A model generated the notes under the pieces. That model ran no database searches. It was not told the DNA's origin and saw only the letters and a list, made by a program, of their open reading frames with translations. The position numbers and the translations under genes are program-made. Positions 8,819 through 16,256 of a stretch of 64,000 nucleotides of DNA are shown here, in pieces. Source of the stretch: Nocardioides sp. Soil797 (GTDB taxonomy: Bacteria > Actinomycetota > Actinomycetes > Propionibacteriales > Nocardioidaceae); contig LMSR01000001.1 of NCBI GenBank assembly GCA_001429555.1, positions 366,687 to 430,686 on the forward strand. Direction: 5' to 3'. Within the stretch, counting starts at the first letter, position 1; each line of letters begins with the position of its first letter.

Positions 8819-9798
8819 TGCGGGCGCTGCTGGTGCCGTCGTACGACGGGCCCTCGGGCACCGTTCTGGCAGACGACGTGCCGGAACCCGAAGGGGCCCA
8901 CCCGTGGGCACGGGGGGAGCGACTGGTGGTGGAGGTGCATGCGGCAGCCGTCGCCTTCCCGGACGTGCTGCAGAGCAAGGGGCTCTACCAACACGGGCTT
9001 GAGCCGCCGTTCGCCACGGGTGGTGAATTTGCCGGCGTCGTCCTGGAGGCTCCGGCTGACTCGCGATTCGAACCCGGCGACCGGGTGGCCGGTATGAGCG
9101 TGTGGGGAGCGGTGGCCGACCGGGTGCTGGCCATTCCGCGCTACACCCTGAAGATTCCCGACCACATGTCGTGGACGCAGGGTGCGGCGTACTTCCTGAA
9201 CTACTCGACGGCCTGGTTCACCCTGCACCGAGGTGGCTTCCGGGACGGCGAGGCAACACTGGTCAACGGCGCGGCCGGTGGGGTGGGTACGGCGACGCTC
9301 GACCTCCTGCGCGGGAGGTCGAGGCCGTCGATCGCACTCGTCTCGACGGAGGAGAAGGCCGATGTGGCGCGGAAGTCGGGAGCCGACCACGTGGTGCTCT
9401 CGTCGTCCGAGTGGCGCAAGGAGGTCCTTGCCCTCACGGACGGACGCGGTGTGGACATGGTTTCCGACATCGTCGGCGGCGACGGCTTCGTCGACGCGCT
9501 GTGCTGCCTCGACGTGGGTGGTCGGCTGATGGTGGTCGGCTTCACCGGCGGCATCCCGACCGTGGCCGCGAACCGGTTGCTGCTGCGTGACCTCAGCGTC
9601 ATCGGGGTCTCGCTCGAGCCGTGGGAGCAGCGCTTCCCGGGCAAGGTCGCGGAGTGCGTCGAGGCTCTCGAGACGCTGGCCCGGGAGAAACGGGTCGATC
9701 CCTTCATCGGCAGGGTGCTCCCGTTCGACCATGCCGGCGAGGCGCTCGAAATCATCGACCGCCGCGAGGCACTCGGCAAGGTCGTCGTGGAGCTCTGA
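8818..9798 (+). CDS. NADPH:quinone oxidoreductase-like MDR family dehydrogenase
   Basis: A 326-residue medium-chain reductase without the structural zinc cysteines, so most like the quinone oxidoreductase or enoyl-reductase branch. The nucleotide-binding motif is NGAAGGVGTA near residue 150. The N-terminal stretch VAFPDVLQSKGLYQ is nearly repeated in the protein at 23146 (VAFPEVLQSRGLYQ), so the two are paralogues. The start codon overlaps the ligase stop by one base. It probably reduces an unsaturated intermediate of the same pathway. Confidence 0.87.
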   Translation: MRALLVPSYDGPSGTVLADDVPEPEGAHPWARGERLVVEVHAAAVAFPDVLQSKGLYQHGLEPPFATGGEFAGVVLEAPADSRFEPGDRVAGMSVWGAVADRVLAIPRYTLKIPDHMSWTQGAAYFLNYSTAWFTLHRGGFRDGEATLVNGAAGGVGTATLDLLRGRSRPSIALVSTEEKADVARKSGADHVVLSSSEWRKEVLALTDGRGVDMVSDIVGGDGFVDALCCLDVGGRLMVVGFTGGIPTVAANRLLLRDLSVIGVSLEPWEQRFPGKVAECVEALETLAREKRVDPFIGRVLPFDHAGEALEIIDRREALGKVVVEL

Positions 9799-9847
9799 GC
9801 TGCGCGTCGGGGTTCGGCCGTGACCCGAGATCGACCTGGTCCGCGGT

Positions 9848-9927
9848 CGCAATCGCGCACGTGCGGACTTGTGGCCCGGGATTCGGCCGATCGGGCGTCG
9901 CAACGGTGCAGGTGCGGAGTTGTGGCC
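9848..9927. repeat. Paired intergenic repeat, family D (first pair)
   Basis: Two units lie here: CGCACGTGCGGACTTGTGGC (diverged; whole unit 9848-9876) and CGGTGCAGGTGCGGAGTTGT (whole unit 9901-9927). The same paired arrangement occurs at 24159-24237 and 41339-41415. All three pairs lie exactly between convergent genes. The rest of the gap 9799-10023 shows no gene. Confidence 0.7.
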
Positions 9928-10023
9928 TCGTCGCGCGAATTCGTCAGGCAGGCCACTCCACACTTCGACGTAGCGCCGTTGCTTCCTGCGGAGCCGAATC
10001 TGTTCCTCGGGCACGTTCTCACA

Positions 10024-10386
10024 CTAGTGCGGCGAAGCGTGGTGACCAGCGGCGAGCCACGCTCCGTCGCGGTTGACCAAGGTGTGCGTGAACCGGATCG
10101 GTACGCCGGGATTGCCGGCCCATCGGAACGTGGCCACGGAGGCGACCTCGACCACGTCCGGGGTCACAGCCCGGGAGGCGATCACGTCGAAGTCGACACT
10201 CGGTTCAGCATGTGGGGCCAGCGCCACGAAGTAGGCGCGGATGTCGGCGTGCCCCACAGCCAGGGCAGGGGTCGAGCCGAAGAAGAGTGCGTCGCGCGTG
10301 TACATCGCGACCAGTGCATCCCAATCCCGAGCGGTGTGTGCCCGCGCCCAGGAGTCGAGGAACTCGGCAGCGATGCGGTCAGTCAT
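10024..10386 (-). CDS. SnoaL-like / NTF2-fold protein
   Basis: A 120-residue single-domain protein beginning [20 protein letters not shown], with the helix and aromatic pattern of the SnoaL-like NTF2 fold (DALFFGSTPALAVGHADIRA, then TLVNRDGAWL). Members include polyketide cyclases, steroid isomerases and dehydratases. The ATG at 10386 lies inside the 3' end of the dehydrogenase gene (8-base overlap), which fixes both the start and the operon. The function cannot be narrowed further. Confidence 0.75.
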   Translation of the reverse strand: MTDRIAAEFLDSWARAHTARDWDALVAMYTRDALFFGSTPALAVGHADIRAYFVALAPHAEPSVDFDVIASRAVTPDVVEVASVATFRWAGNPGVPIRFTHTLVNRDGAWLAAGHHASPH

Positions 10387-11266
10387 GGGCACCCTGATGG
10401 TGCAGCAACATCCGATACAGGCCCTGCATCGTGCCCGAGAGAGGAGCCGCGCTCCCGTTGTGGTGTGCCACGTCCACCGCGGCGCCCAAGTCCTTGAGGA
10501 GGATGTCGACCCGGCCTCCGACGTGGGCGTCTGCCTCGCCCACATAGAGGGCGCGCAGGCCGTTGATGATGCCGGTCGTCGCCGTGCCCTCACCGGCCTC
10601 GGTCGCCCGGATGTATTCGCGCAGCATGGTGGAGTCCGCGAACCCGCCAGTCAGAGCGGTGGGCAGCGCCTCTCGGCTGAGGCCACAGGCCGCACCCAGT
10701 GAGGTGGCCTCGGCGATCGCGGCCATGGTGGCAAACCCGATCATCTGGTTGCAGAGCTTGCCCACCTGGCCGGAGCCGAGAGCGCCGAGATGGGTGATCC
10801 GGCCCGAGTAGGACTCCATCGCCTCCCGGGCGACCTCCAGGTCGGAGGCCTCGCCGCCGACGAAGGAGGCCAACGTTCCCTCAGCTGCTCCGCGTGGACC
10901 ACCGGAGACGGGAGCGTCGATCATCGACACGCCGCTCTCTGCGAGGCGGGCGGCGTTGGCCCGTGCGACCTCGGGATGCATGGTGGAGGTGTCGACGACG
11001 AGACGTGGAGGCGACGCCGAGGTGGCCACCCCGTCCGAACCGAAGAGCACCTCCTCGAGACCGGCCACCGTGTCGATGCAGACGAACACGACGTCGGTGC
11101 GGTCCGCCAGCTCGGCTGCCGAGTGGGCGGTTTCCACCCCGGCCTCCACGAAGGCTTCCATGCGCGCGGCCGTGCGGTTCCACACGGTGAGGGGCAGGCC
11201 CGCATCATGGACACGCATGGCCATCGGCGCACCGATGTTTCCCACTCCGACCCATCCGATTCGCAT
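10379..11266 (-). CDS. 3-hydroxyisobutyrate dehydrogenase-family NAD(P)-dependent oxidoreductase
   Basis: A 295-residue beta-hydroxyacid dehydrogenase. The N-terminal Rossmann motif is [10 protein letters not shown]. The substrate loop [20 protein letters not shown] is near residue 120, and the catalytic lysine is in [12 protein letters not shown] near residue 170. Reactions in the family are oxidation of beta-hydroxy acids or reduction of semialdehydes. The start MRIGWVGVG follows directly on the Rossmann fold, so longer in-frame starts are unlikely. It is the first gene of a two-gene operon with the SnoaL-like protein. Confidence 0.87.
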   Translation of the reverse strand: MRIGWVGVGNIGAPMAMRVHDAGLPLTVWNRTAARMEAFVEAGVETAHSAAELADRTDVVFVCIDTVAGLEEVLFGSDGVATSASPPRLVVDTSTMHPEVARANAARLAESGVSMIDAPVSGGPRGAAEGTLASFVGGEASDLEVAREAMESYSGRITHLGALGSGQVGKLCNQMIGFATMAAIAEATSLGAACGLSREALPTALTGGFADSTMLREYIRATEAGEGTATTGIINGLRALYVGEADAHVGGRVDILLKDLGAAVDVAHHNGSAAPLSGTMQGLYRMLLHHQGAHD

Positions 11267-11354
11267 GTCTGAACCGTAGGGAGCACCGGGCCCGCCGCCA
11301 ACGAGTCGCCACGGCCGGGGTGGAGCCCTCTCCATCCGGAACGAATCGAGAGGA

Positions 11355-12140
11355 TCAGGCCTGGTCGGTGGGTCGGATCACGACTTCGGCCAGGGCAACC
11401 CGGCGCGGGGCGGTGACGATGTGTGCGACGAGATCGGCGACGTCGTCGGGGTGCAGTTTCTCGACACCGGCGAAGAGTCGCTCGTAGTGCTCGATGACCG
11501 GCTGCTGCTGGTGGTCGAAGAGCTCGGTCTCGACCGCACCCGGCTCGATGACCGAGACCCGGACGCTGTGCGGCGAGAACTCCTGCCGCCAGGCCTCCGA
11601 CATCGCCGTCACGCCGAACTTGGTGGCGTTGTAGACCGCAACGTTCCGGTTGGCGAATCGCCCGGCGATCGAGGAGATGTTGACCATGTCTGCCACTCGA
11701 CGAGAGCTCGAGCCCGCAGCGTCGACGAGATGAGGCAGCGCGGCCTTGGCGACGTACATCAGGCCCTTGACGTTGAGGTCGACCATGGCGTCCCACTCGT
11801 CGAGGCGGGCCTCGAGTGAAGGCCCGTTGAGCATCACGCCGGCGGCGTTGACCACGATGTCGAGGCGACCGAAGTGCTCCACCGCGGCGGCCACGGCAGC
11901 TGCTGCTTGGGGCTGATCGATGAGGTCGGCGGCATGGGGAAGGCAGACATCATGGCCGAGGTCAGCAGCCAACTCGTCGAGCCGGTCCTGGCGGCGTCCG
12001 ACGGCGACCACCTGTGCGCCGTACGACGCCAACGTGCGCGCCGCGGCCCGGCCGATGCCGCTGGTGGCACCGGTAACCAGGGCGACGCAGTCGGTGAGCG
12101 GGCCGATGGTGGTCGCGCCCGTCGCGCCCGTCGACGTCAT
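11355..12140 (-). CDS. Short-chain dehydrogenase/reductase
   Basis: A classical SDR of 261 residues with cofactor motif TGATSGIG near residue 23, the NAAG motif near 98 and the active-site Tyr-Lys in YNATKFG near 166-170. VVAVGRRQDR after strand 2 suggests a preference for NADP. Its ATG overlaps the TGA of the upstream luciferase-like gene by four bases, so the two form an operon. The substrate is unknown, probably a secondary alcohol or ketone. Confidence 0.87.
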   Translation of the reverse strand: MTSTGATGATTIGPLTDCVALVTGATSGIGRAAARTLASYGAQVVAVGRRQDRLDELAADLGHDVCLPHAADLIDQPQAAAAVAAAVEHFGRLDIVVNAAGVMLNGPSLEARLDEWDAMVDLNVKGLMYVAKAALPHLVDAAGSSSRRVADMVNISSIAGRFANRNVAVYNATKFGVTAMSEAWRQEFSPHSVRVSVIEPGAVETELFDHQQQPVIEHYERLFAGVEKLHPDDVADLVAHIVTAPRRVALAEVVIRPTDQA

Positions 12141-13150
12141 CGCCGGAACGCGTCGATGATCGCGAACGTGTTCTCGCGGATCCGCTCGGCAGACATGGTG
12201 AAGCTGGGGGAGTAGAGCGCCGCGTGGTCATAGCGCTGCTCGAGCTTGGCGACCTGGGCGCGCACCTCGTCGAGCGTGCCGGCAGCAGCCATCTGGTCGA
12301 TCATGTCGTCGGAGACCGCAGCCACCATGGCGTCGTGGTCCTTGGCCCGGAAGGCCTCCTGGATCGCGGCCGTCTCGGAGCCGAAACCGGAGGCCTCCAT
12401 CACCGGGATGTAGGCCTTGGGGGCGACGTAGAAGGCGATCTGTGCGGCTGCCTCTCGACGCGCCTGGTTGGCGTCGTCGTGGATGGAGGTGATGATGACG
12501 CCCTTGAGCTGCACCGCCGCGACGTCGCGTTCCATCTTCGTCGCGCCCTTCTCGATGGCGGGCAGGGCGATGTCGGCGAGGTACTGATCGGTGATCGTCG
12601 GGTGGCAGATCAATCCGTCCGAGACTCGGCCGGCGACCTCGATCATCCGGGCGTTGACGCCGGCGGTGAAGATCGGGATCTCCGGGCGCAGCGGCGGCTC
12701 GATGTCGGCGGTGGGAGTGATGTTGCAGGAGAAGAAGCGGCCCTCGTGCTGCACCTGGCCTTCGTGCAGGTGCCACAGGCGGCGCAGCAGGGGGATCAGC
12801 TCCTCCATGCGTGACGCCGGGCCATCGGGGTCGGTGACGCCGTGCCAGCCGACCATCATGCCGCGCGTTCCGGTGCCGAGGCCGAGGGTCAGTCGGCCAT
12901 CGCTCAGCTCGTCGAGGAACCGTGCGTCGTTCGCCAGGACCAGGGGAGAGCGGCCAACGGCGTACGCGATCGCGGTGCCGACGCCGATCTTCTCGGTCGC
13001 AGCAGCCATCGCAGCCACCGAGACGACGGCCGATCGGTTCAGGAACTCACCCGACCACGCGCCGTCGAAGCCCGCCTCGTCGGCGGCCTTGGTGATCTCA
13101 ACGGTCTCCTTGAGACCTCCGGCCAGGACTGTTATTCCACGTGTCGTCAC
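12137..13150 (-). CDS. LLM-class (luciferase-like) F420-dependent oxidoreductase
   Basis: A 337-residue TIM-barrel protein of the luciferase-like family; in actinobacteria most use coenzyme F420. It begins at a GTG (TTRGITVLAGG), the first start that preserves the beta-strand-1 sequence. Family features include ADEAGFDGAWSGEF, TAIAYAVGRSPLVLA and LSDGRLTLGLGTG near residues 90-100. It is divergent from a second LLM gene at 13269 and overlaps the SDR gene. The pairing with an SDR is repeated elsewhere in the window. Confidence 0.85.
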   Translation of the reverse strand: MTTRGITVLAGGLKETVEITKAADEAGFDGAWSGEFLNRSAVVSVAAMAAATEKIGVGTAIAYAVGRSPLVLANDARFLDELSDGRLTLGLGTGTRGMMVGWHGVTDPDGPASRMEELIPLLRRLWHLHEGQVQHEGRFFSCNITPTADIEPPLRPEIPIFTAGVNARMIEVAGRVSDGLICHPTITDQYLADIALPAIEKGATKMERDVAAVQLKGVIITSIHDDANQARREAAAQIAFYVAPKAYIPVMEASGFGSETAAIQEAFRAKDHDAMVAAVSDDMIDQMAAAGTLDEVRAQVAKLEQRYDHAALYSPSFTMSAERIRENTFAIIDAFRR

Positions 13151-13218
13151 CGGGCCACTGTCACCGCCGGGGCCGAGGTCGCGCAAGCGTCGCGCGCACC
13201 GCCGGTGGAGAACTCCCC

Positions 13219-13238
13219 ACTTTTGGTCAGTCCATTTG
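13219..13238 (+). promoter_or_regulatory. Candidate operator, copy 3 of the shared 20-base motif
   Basis: ACTTTTGGTCAGTCCATTTG ends 30 bases before the ATG at 13269. It matches the site at 3887-3906 over GGTCAGTCCATTTG without a mismatch. The gap 13151-13268 is a divergent promoter region between two luciferase-like genes. Confidence 0.5.
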
Positions 13239-13268
13239 TTGCTCTCTGCGGCCGCAGGCTCAAGAATC

Positions 13269-14207
13269 ATGCAGGTGACGACTGACATTGAACTCGGAAT
13301 CGCCATCAACGACGAGCTGCTGACCCCCGACCCCGGCGAACGCCGCGCCCTCCTGGACCACATGGGAGAGGTCGGCCTCGACCACCTCACGGTCGGTGAC
13401 CACATCAGCTTCCACGGCGGCGTCGGCTTCGACGGCTTCGTGGCGGCCAGCACGGCGCTCGCCACGCACGACAGCCTGAAGGTCCTGATGGGTGTCTACC
13501 TGGCCGGTCTGCGCCACCCGATGGCCACCGCGCGCCAGCTGGCAACCCTGAGCCAGATCGCCCCCGGGCGCCTGACCCTGGGCGTCGGTGTCGCCGGTGA
13601 GGACCGCACGGAGGTCGCCAACATGGGTGTGGATCCCTCCAGTCGCGGTCGTCGGATGGACGAGACCCTCGGCCTGCTCCGTCGCCTCGCCACCGGTGAG
13701 GCGGTCGACCACGAGGGCGAGTTCTTCACCCTCGAGAAGGGCCTGATCCTTCCCCCGCCCGAGCCGCGGGTACCGATCGTGATCGGTGGTGGCGGCGAGG
13801 TCGCCGTACGCCGCACCGCCGAGCTCGGTGACGGCTGGCTCGGCATGTGGTGCTCGGCCCGTCGCTATGGCGCCACCCACCAGCAGATCCTCGAGGCGTT
13901 CGAGGAGAAGGGTCGCACCGGTGGCCCGTCCTTCGCCGGTTTCAACGTGTGGGTCGGCCTCGGCTCCGACGCTGCCAAGGCGCGTCAGGACCTGGGTGAG
14001 CGGATGTCGGCGCTCTACAACCTGCCGGCGGAGAAGTTCCAGCACATCACGGCTGCCGGTGGCCCGGAAGAGGTCGCGGAGTTCCTCGACACCTACGTCC
14101 AGGCCGGAGCCCGCACGATCACGATCATCCCCGTCGCGGACACGATCCACGAGGCCATCGAGCTGTCGGGTGAAGTACGCCGACGCCTGGTCGCCGCCGA
14201 CCGATGA
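13269..14207 (+). CDS. LLM-class (luciferase-like) F420-dependent oxidoreductase
   Basis: A 312-residue luciferase-like TIM barrel starting MQVTTDIELGIAINDELL. Typical motifs are VGLDHLTVGDHISF near residue 40, IAPGRLTLGVGV near 100 and PIVIGGGGEVAVRRTAELGD near 175-195. It is the first gene of a plus-strand operon (LLM, MDR, enoyl-CoA hydratase); the MDR start overlaps its stop. The promoter region carries the same 20-base motif as the P450 operon, so co-regulation is likely. Confidence 0.86.
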   Translation: MQVTTDIELGIAINDELLTPDPGERRALLDHMGEVGLDHLTVGDHISFHGGVGFDGFVAASTALATHDSLKVLMGVYLAGLRHPMATARQLATLSQIAPGRLTLGVGVAGEDRTEVANMGVDPSSRGRRMDETLGLLRRLATGEAVDHEGEFFTLEKGLILPPPEPRVPIVIGGGGEVAVRRTAELGDGWLGMWCSARRYGATHQQILEAFEEKGRTGGPSFAGFNVWVGLGSDAAKARQDLGERMSALYNLPAEKFQHITAAGGPEEVAEFLDTYVQAGARTITIIPVADTIHEAIELSGEVRRRLVAADR

Positions 14208-15178
14208 AGGCCGTCCAGCAGCGTTCGTACGGCGACCCGTCGGTCCTCGAGCTGGCTGAGGTGCCCGACCCGGTCGCCGAGTCGGGCTGGACCGTTGTCG
14301 AGCTGCGGGCCGCGGCGCTGAACTGGCACGACGTCCTGGTCCGCAAGGGGCAGTACTCCTCGCCGTTGCCGCACACGCCCGGCGCCGACGGGGCCGGGAT
14401 CGACCTGGCCACCGGTGACGAGGTCGTCGTGCTCCCGTCGCTGTTCTGGGGCGCGGACGAGTCAGCGCCCGGGCCGGACTGGGAGATCCTGGGCGACCAC
14501 CGGTCGGGCACCTATGCCGAACGCGTTCTGGTGCCGACCGAATCGGTGGCACCCAAGCCGGCCGGTCTCTCCTGGGCGCAGGCCGCCGCACTGCCACTTG
14601 TCGGCGTGACGACGTTCCGAGCCCTGTTCACCCGCGGTCGCCTGCGCAAGGGCGAGAGCCTACTCGTGCTCGGCGCCGGTGGCGGTGTGGCGACGATGGC
14701 GGTCTCCCTGGCCGCGGCCGTGGGCGCCAAGGTCTTCGTCACCTCCTCGAGCGACGACAAGATTGCCGCCGCCCGCGAGCTCGGGGCCGACGGGGGTGTG
14801 CGGTACGACGACCCAACCTGGCCGGCGGCCGCCCGCGAGCTGGCTGGTGGTCGGGGCTTCGACGTCGTGCTCGACCCGGTCGGAAACTGGGCGCAGGCAA
14901 TCGAGGTGCTCCGCCCCGGTGGCCGGCTCGTCGTGCTCGGGGCGAATCGGGCCGAGCACGCCGAACTCGACGTACGCCCCTTCTACTTCGGGCAGTACGA
15001 CCTGCTCGGCACCACGATGGGCAGCCCGCGCGACTTCAGTGGGTTGCTGGACCTGATGGCCGAGCACCCCGTGCCCCCGCCGGTCATTGACCGTACCTTT
15101 GCCCTCGAGCAGGCCGCCGACGCCCATGCGCACCTCGAATCAGGTGGCGGCTTCGGCAAGGTCGTGCTCGAGATCTGA
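14204..15178 (+). CDS. Zinc-less MDR family alcohol dehydrogenase/quinone reductase
   Basis: A 324-residue medium-chain reductase. It has the catalytic-domain start MKAVQQRSYGDPSVLELAEV, the family stretch ALNWHDVLVRKGQY near residue 42 and a nucleotide-binding loop GAGGGVATMA near 157. The cysteines expected for zinc ligands are absent. The gene is translationally coupled to the LLM gene (ATGA). It may act on an alpha,beta-unsaturated carbonyl made by its neighbours. Confidence 0.85.
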   Translation: MKAVQQRSYGDPSVLELAEVPDPVAESGWTVVELRAAALNWHDVLVRKGQYSSPLPHTPGADGAGIDLATGDEVVVLPSLFWGADESAPGPDWEILGDHRSGTYAERVLVPTESVAPKPAGLSWAQAAALPLVGVTTFRALFTRGRLRKGESLLVLGAGGGVATMAVSLAAAVGAKVFVTSSSDDKIAAARELGADGGVRYDDPTWPAAARELAGGRGFDVVLDPVGNWAQAIEVLRPGGRLVVLGANRAEHAELDVRPFYFGQYDLLGTTMGSPRDFSGLLDLMAEHPVPPPVIDRTFALEQAADAHAHLESGGGFGKVVLEI

Positions 15179-15199
15179 CGCAGCAGAAGGAGAAACTGA

Positions 15200-15979
15200 A
15201 TGTCCAAGGTCAGCTACGAGGTCGACGAGTTGGGTGCCGCGTTCGTCACGCTGGACAGCCCCGAGACCCGCAACGCGCTCAGCGACGCCCTGCTCGACGA
15301 GCTCCTCGCGACGCTCGAGAAGGCTGGCGCCGACGATGCCGTGCGCGTGGTGGTGATCGGCTCCTCCCATGAGCGGATCTTCTCCGCCGGCGGCGACCTC
15401 AAGGCATTCGCCTCCGACGTGCCCACCATCCAGAAGTATGCGGGCCTCGACCGCTTCCCGCGCCTCTATTCGGTGATCGGTGGGTTGGGCAAGCCGGTGA
15501 TCTGTGCGGCCAGTGGCGATGTCCTGGCCGGAGCCTTCGGGCTGGCGCTGGCCTGCGACCTGATCATCGCCCGCGAGGGCGTCAAGTTCGGCTGCCCCGA
15601 GATCAACGTCGGCGTGTTCCCGTTCATGATCTCGGCCCTGATCTATCGCAACGTGCCCCGGATGCGTGCCAACCAGCTGATGATGACCGGCGAGCCGATC
15701 GACGCGGCGCAGGCCGAGCGGATGGACATCGTGAACGTCGTCGTCCCAGCCGAGTCGTTCGACGACACGGTGCGGGAGTGGGCCCACAAGATCGCTGGCA
15801 AGTCGCCGCTGCTGATGCGGCTCGGCAAGGACGCAATCGACGCGACCCGCGACCAGAGCCTGCCCGACGCCCTCTCCGCGTTGCAGTCGCAGCTCGCCCT
15901 GGCGTTCACCACCGAGGACATCGGCGAGGGCGTGGCCGCCTTCCGCGAGAAGCGGGACCCGGTCTGGCGCATGCGCTGA
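15200..15979 (+). CDS. Enoyl-CoA hydratase/isomerase
   Basis: A 259-residue crotonase-fold protein. The oxyanion-hole segments are IFSAGGDLKAFA near residue 62 and ASGDVLAGAFGLALACDLII near 105. Position 137 (CPEINVGVFP) has Glu, as in hydratases. AGAAGGAG precedes the ATG. It closes the catabolic operon and points to hydration of a CoA-bound intermediate, consistent with the CoA ligase at 7169. Confidence 0.9.
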   Translation: MSKVSYEVDELGAAFVTLDSPETRNALSDALLDELLATLEKAGADDAVRVVVIGSSHERIFSAGGDLKAFASDVPTIQKYAGLDRFPRLYSVIGGLGKPVICAASGDVLAGAFGLALACDLIIAREGVKFGCPEINVGVFPFMISALIYRNVPRMRANQLMMTGEPIDAAQAERMDIVNVVVPAESFDDTVREWAHKIAGKSPLLMRLGKDAIDATRDQSLPDALSALQSQLALAFTTEDIGEGVAAFREKRDPVWRMR

Positions 15980-16037
15980 CCAGGGTCCGTGACCGCATCC
16001 ATGGGGTCGAGGAGTCGCCCTGGATGGAAAGCGTTGG

Positions 16038-16145
16038 TATCTTCTAGTCAGTGGGCGCGACTTCGGTCGCCCTCGCTCGTCCCAACCGGGCTGTCACCGG
16101 GTTGAGAACGTGGAGCCCCCTTCCGCTGCGGAAGGGGGCTCCTGA
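16038..16145 (+). ncRNA. Candidate structured RNA with three consecutive hairpins
   Basis: Three hairpins follow one another in the gap after the enoyl-CoA hydratase. The first is 16053-16072 and is capped by the very stable C(TTCG)G tetraloop. The second is 16083-16104 (CAACCGG pairing with CCGGGTTG). The third is the 13-base-pair stem at 16112-16142. TATCTT at 16038 could be a -10 element, but I see no good -35. The element may equally be only a long terminator region. Confidence 0.3.
16112..16142. terminator. Strong intrinsic-type hairpin
   Basis: GGAGCCCCCTTCC and GGAAGGGGGCTCC form a perfect 13-base-pair stem around the loop GCTGC. No T-run follows, as is common in actinobacteria. It separates the convergent enoyl-CoA hydratase and APS kinase genes. 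Confidence 0.7.
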
Positions 16146-16199
16146 CGTTCGCGGGCGGCTCGGCATCCTCTTCCGCGTCGTCATCGACAGCGCGCTGCG

Positions 16200-16256
16200 T
16201 GAGAGCAACGTTCTGGTTGTGTTCTGCGGTCAGAGTCAACCAATTCGTTGCTCTCA
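16200..16256. repeat. Palindromic repeat family C, copy 1
   Basis: A 57-base hairpin with arms GAGAGCAACG (16201-16210) and CGTTGCTCTC (16246-16255), and inner pairing TGGTTG with CAACCA. The APS kinase stop codon lies in the right-hand end. The second copy, of identical length, is at 17558-17614, just upstream of the same gene. Confidence 0.8.
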
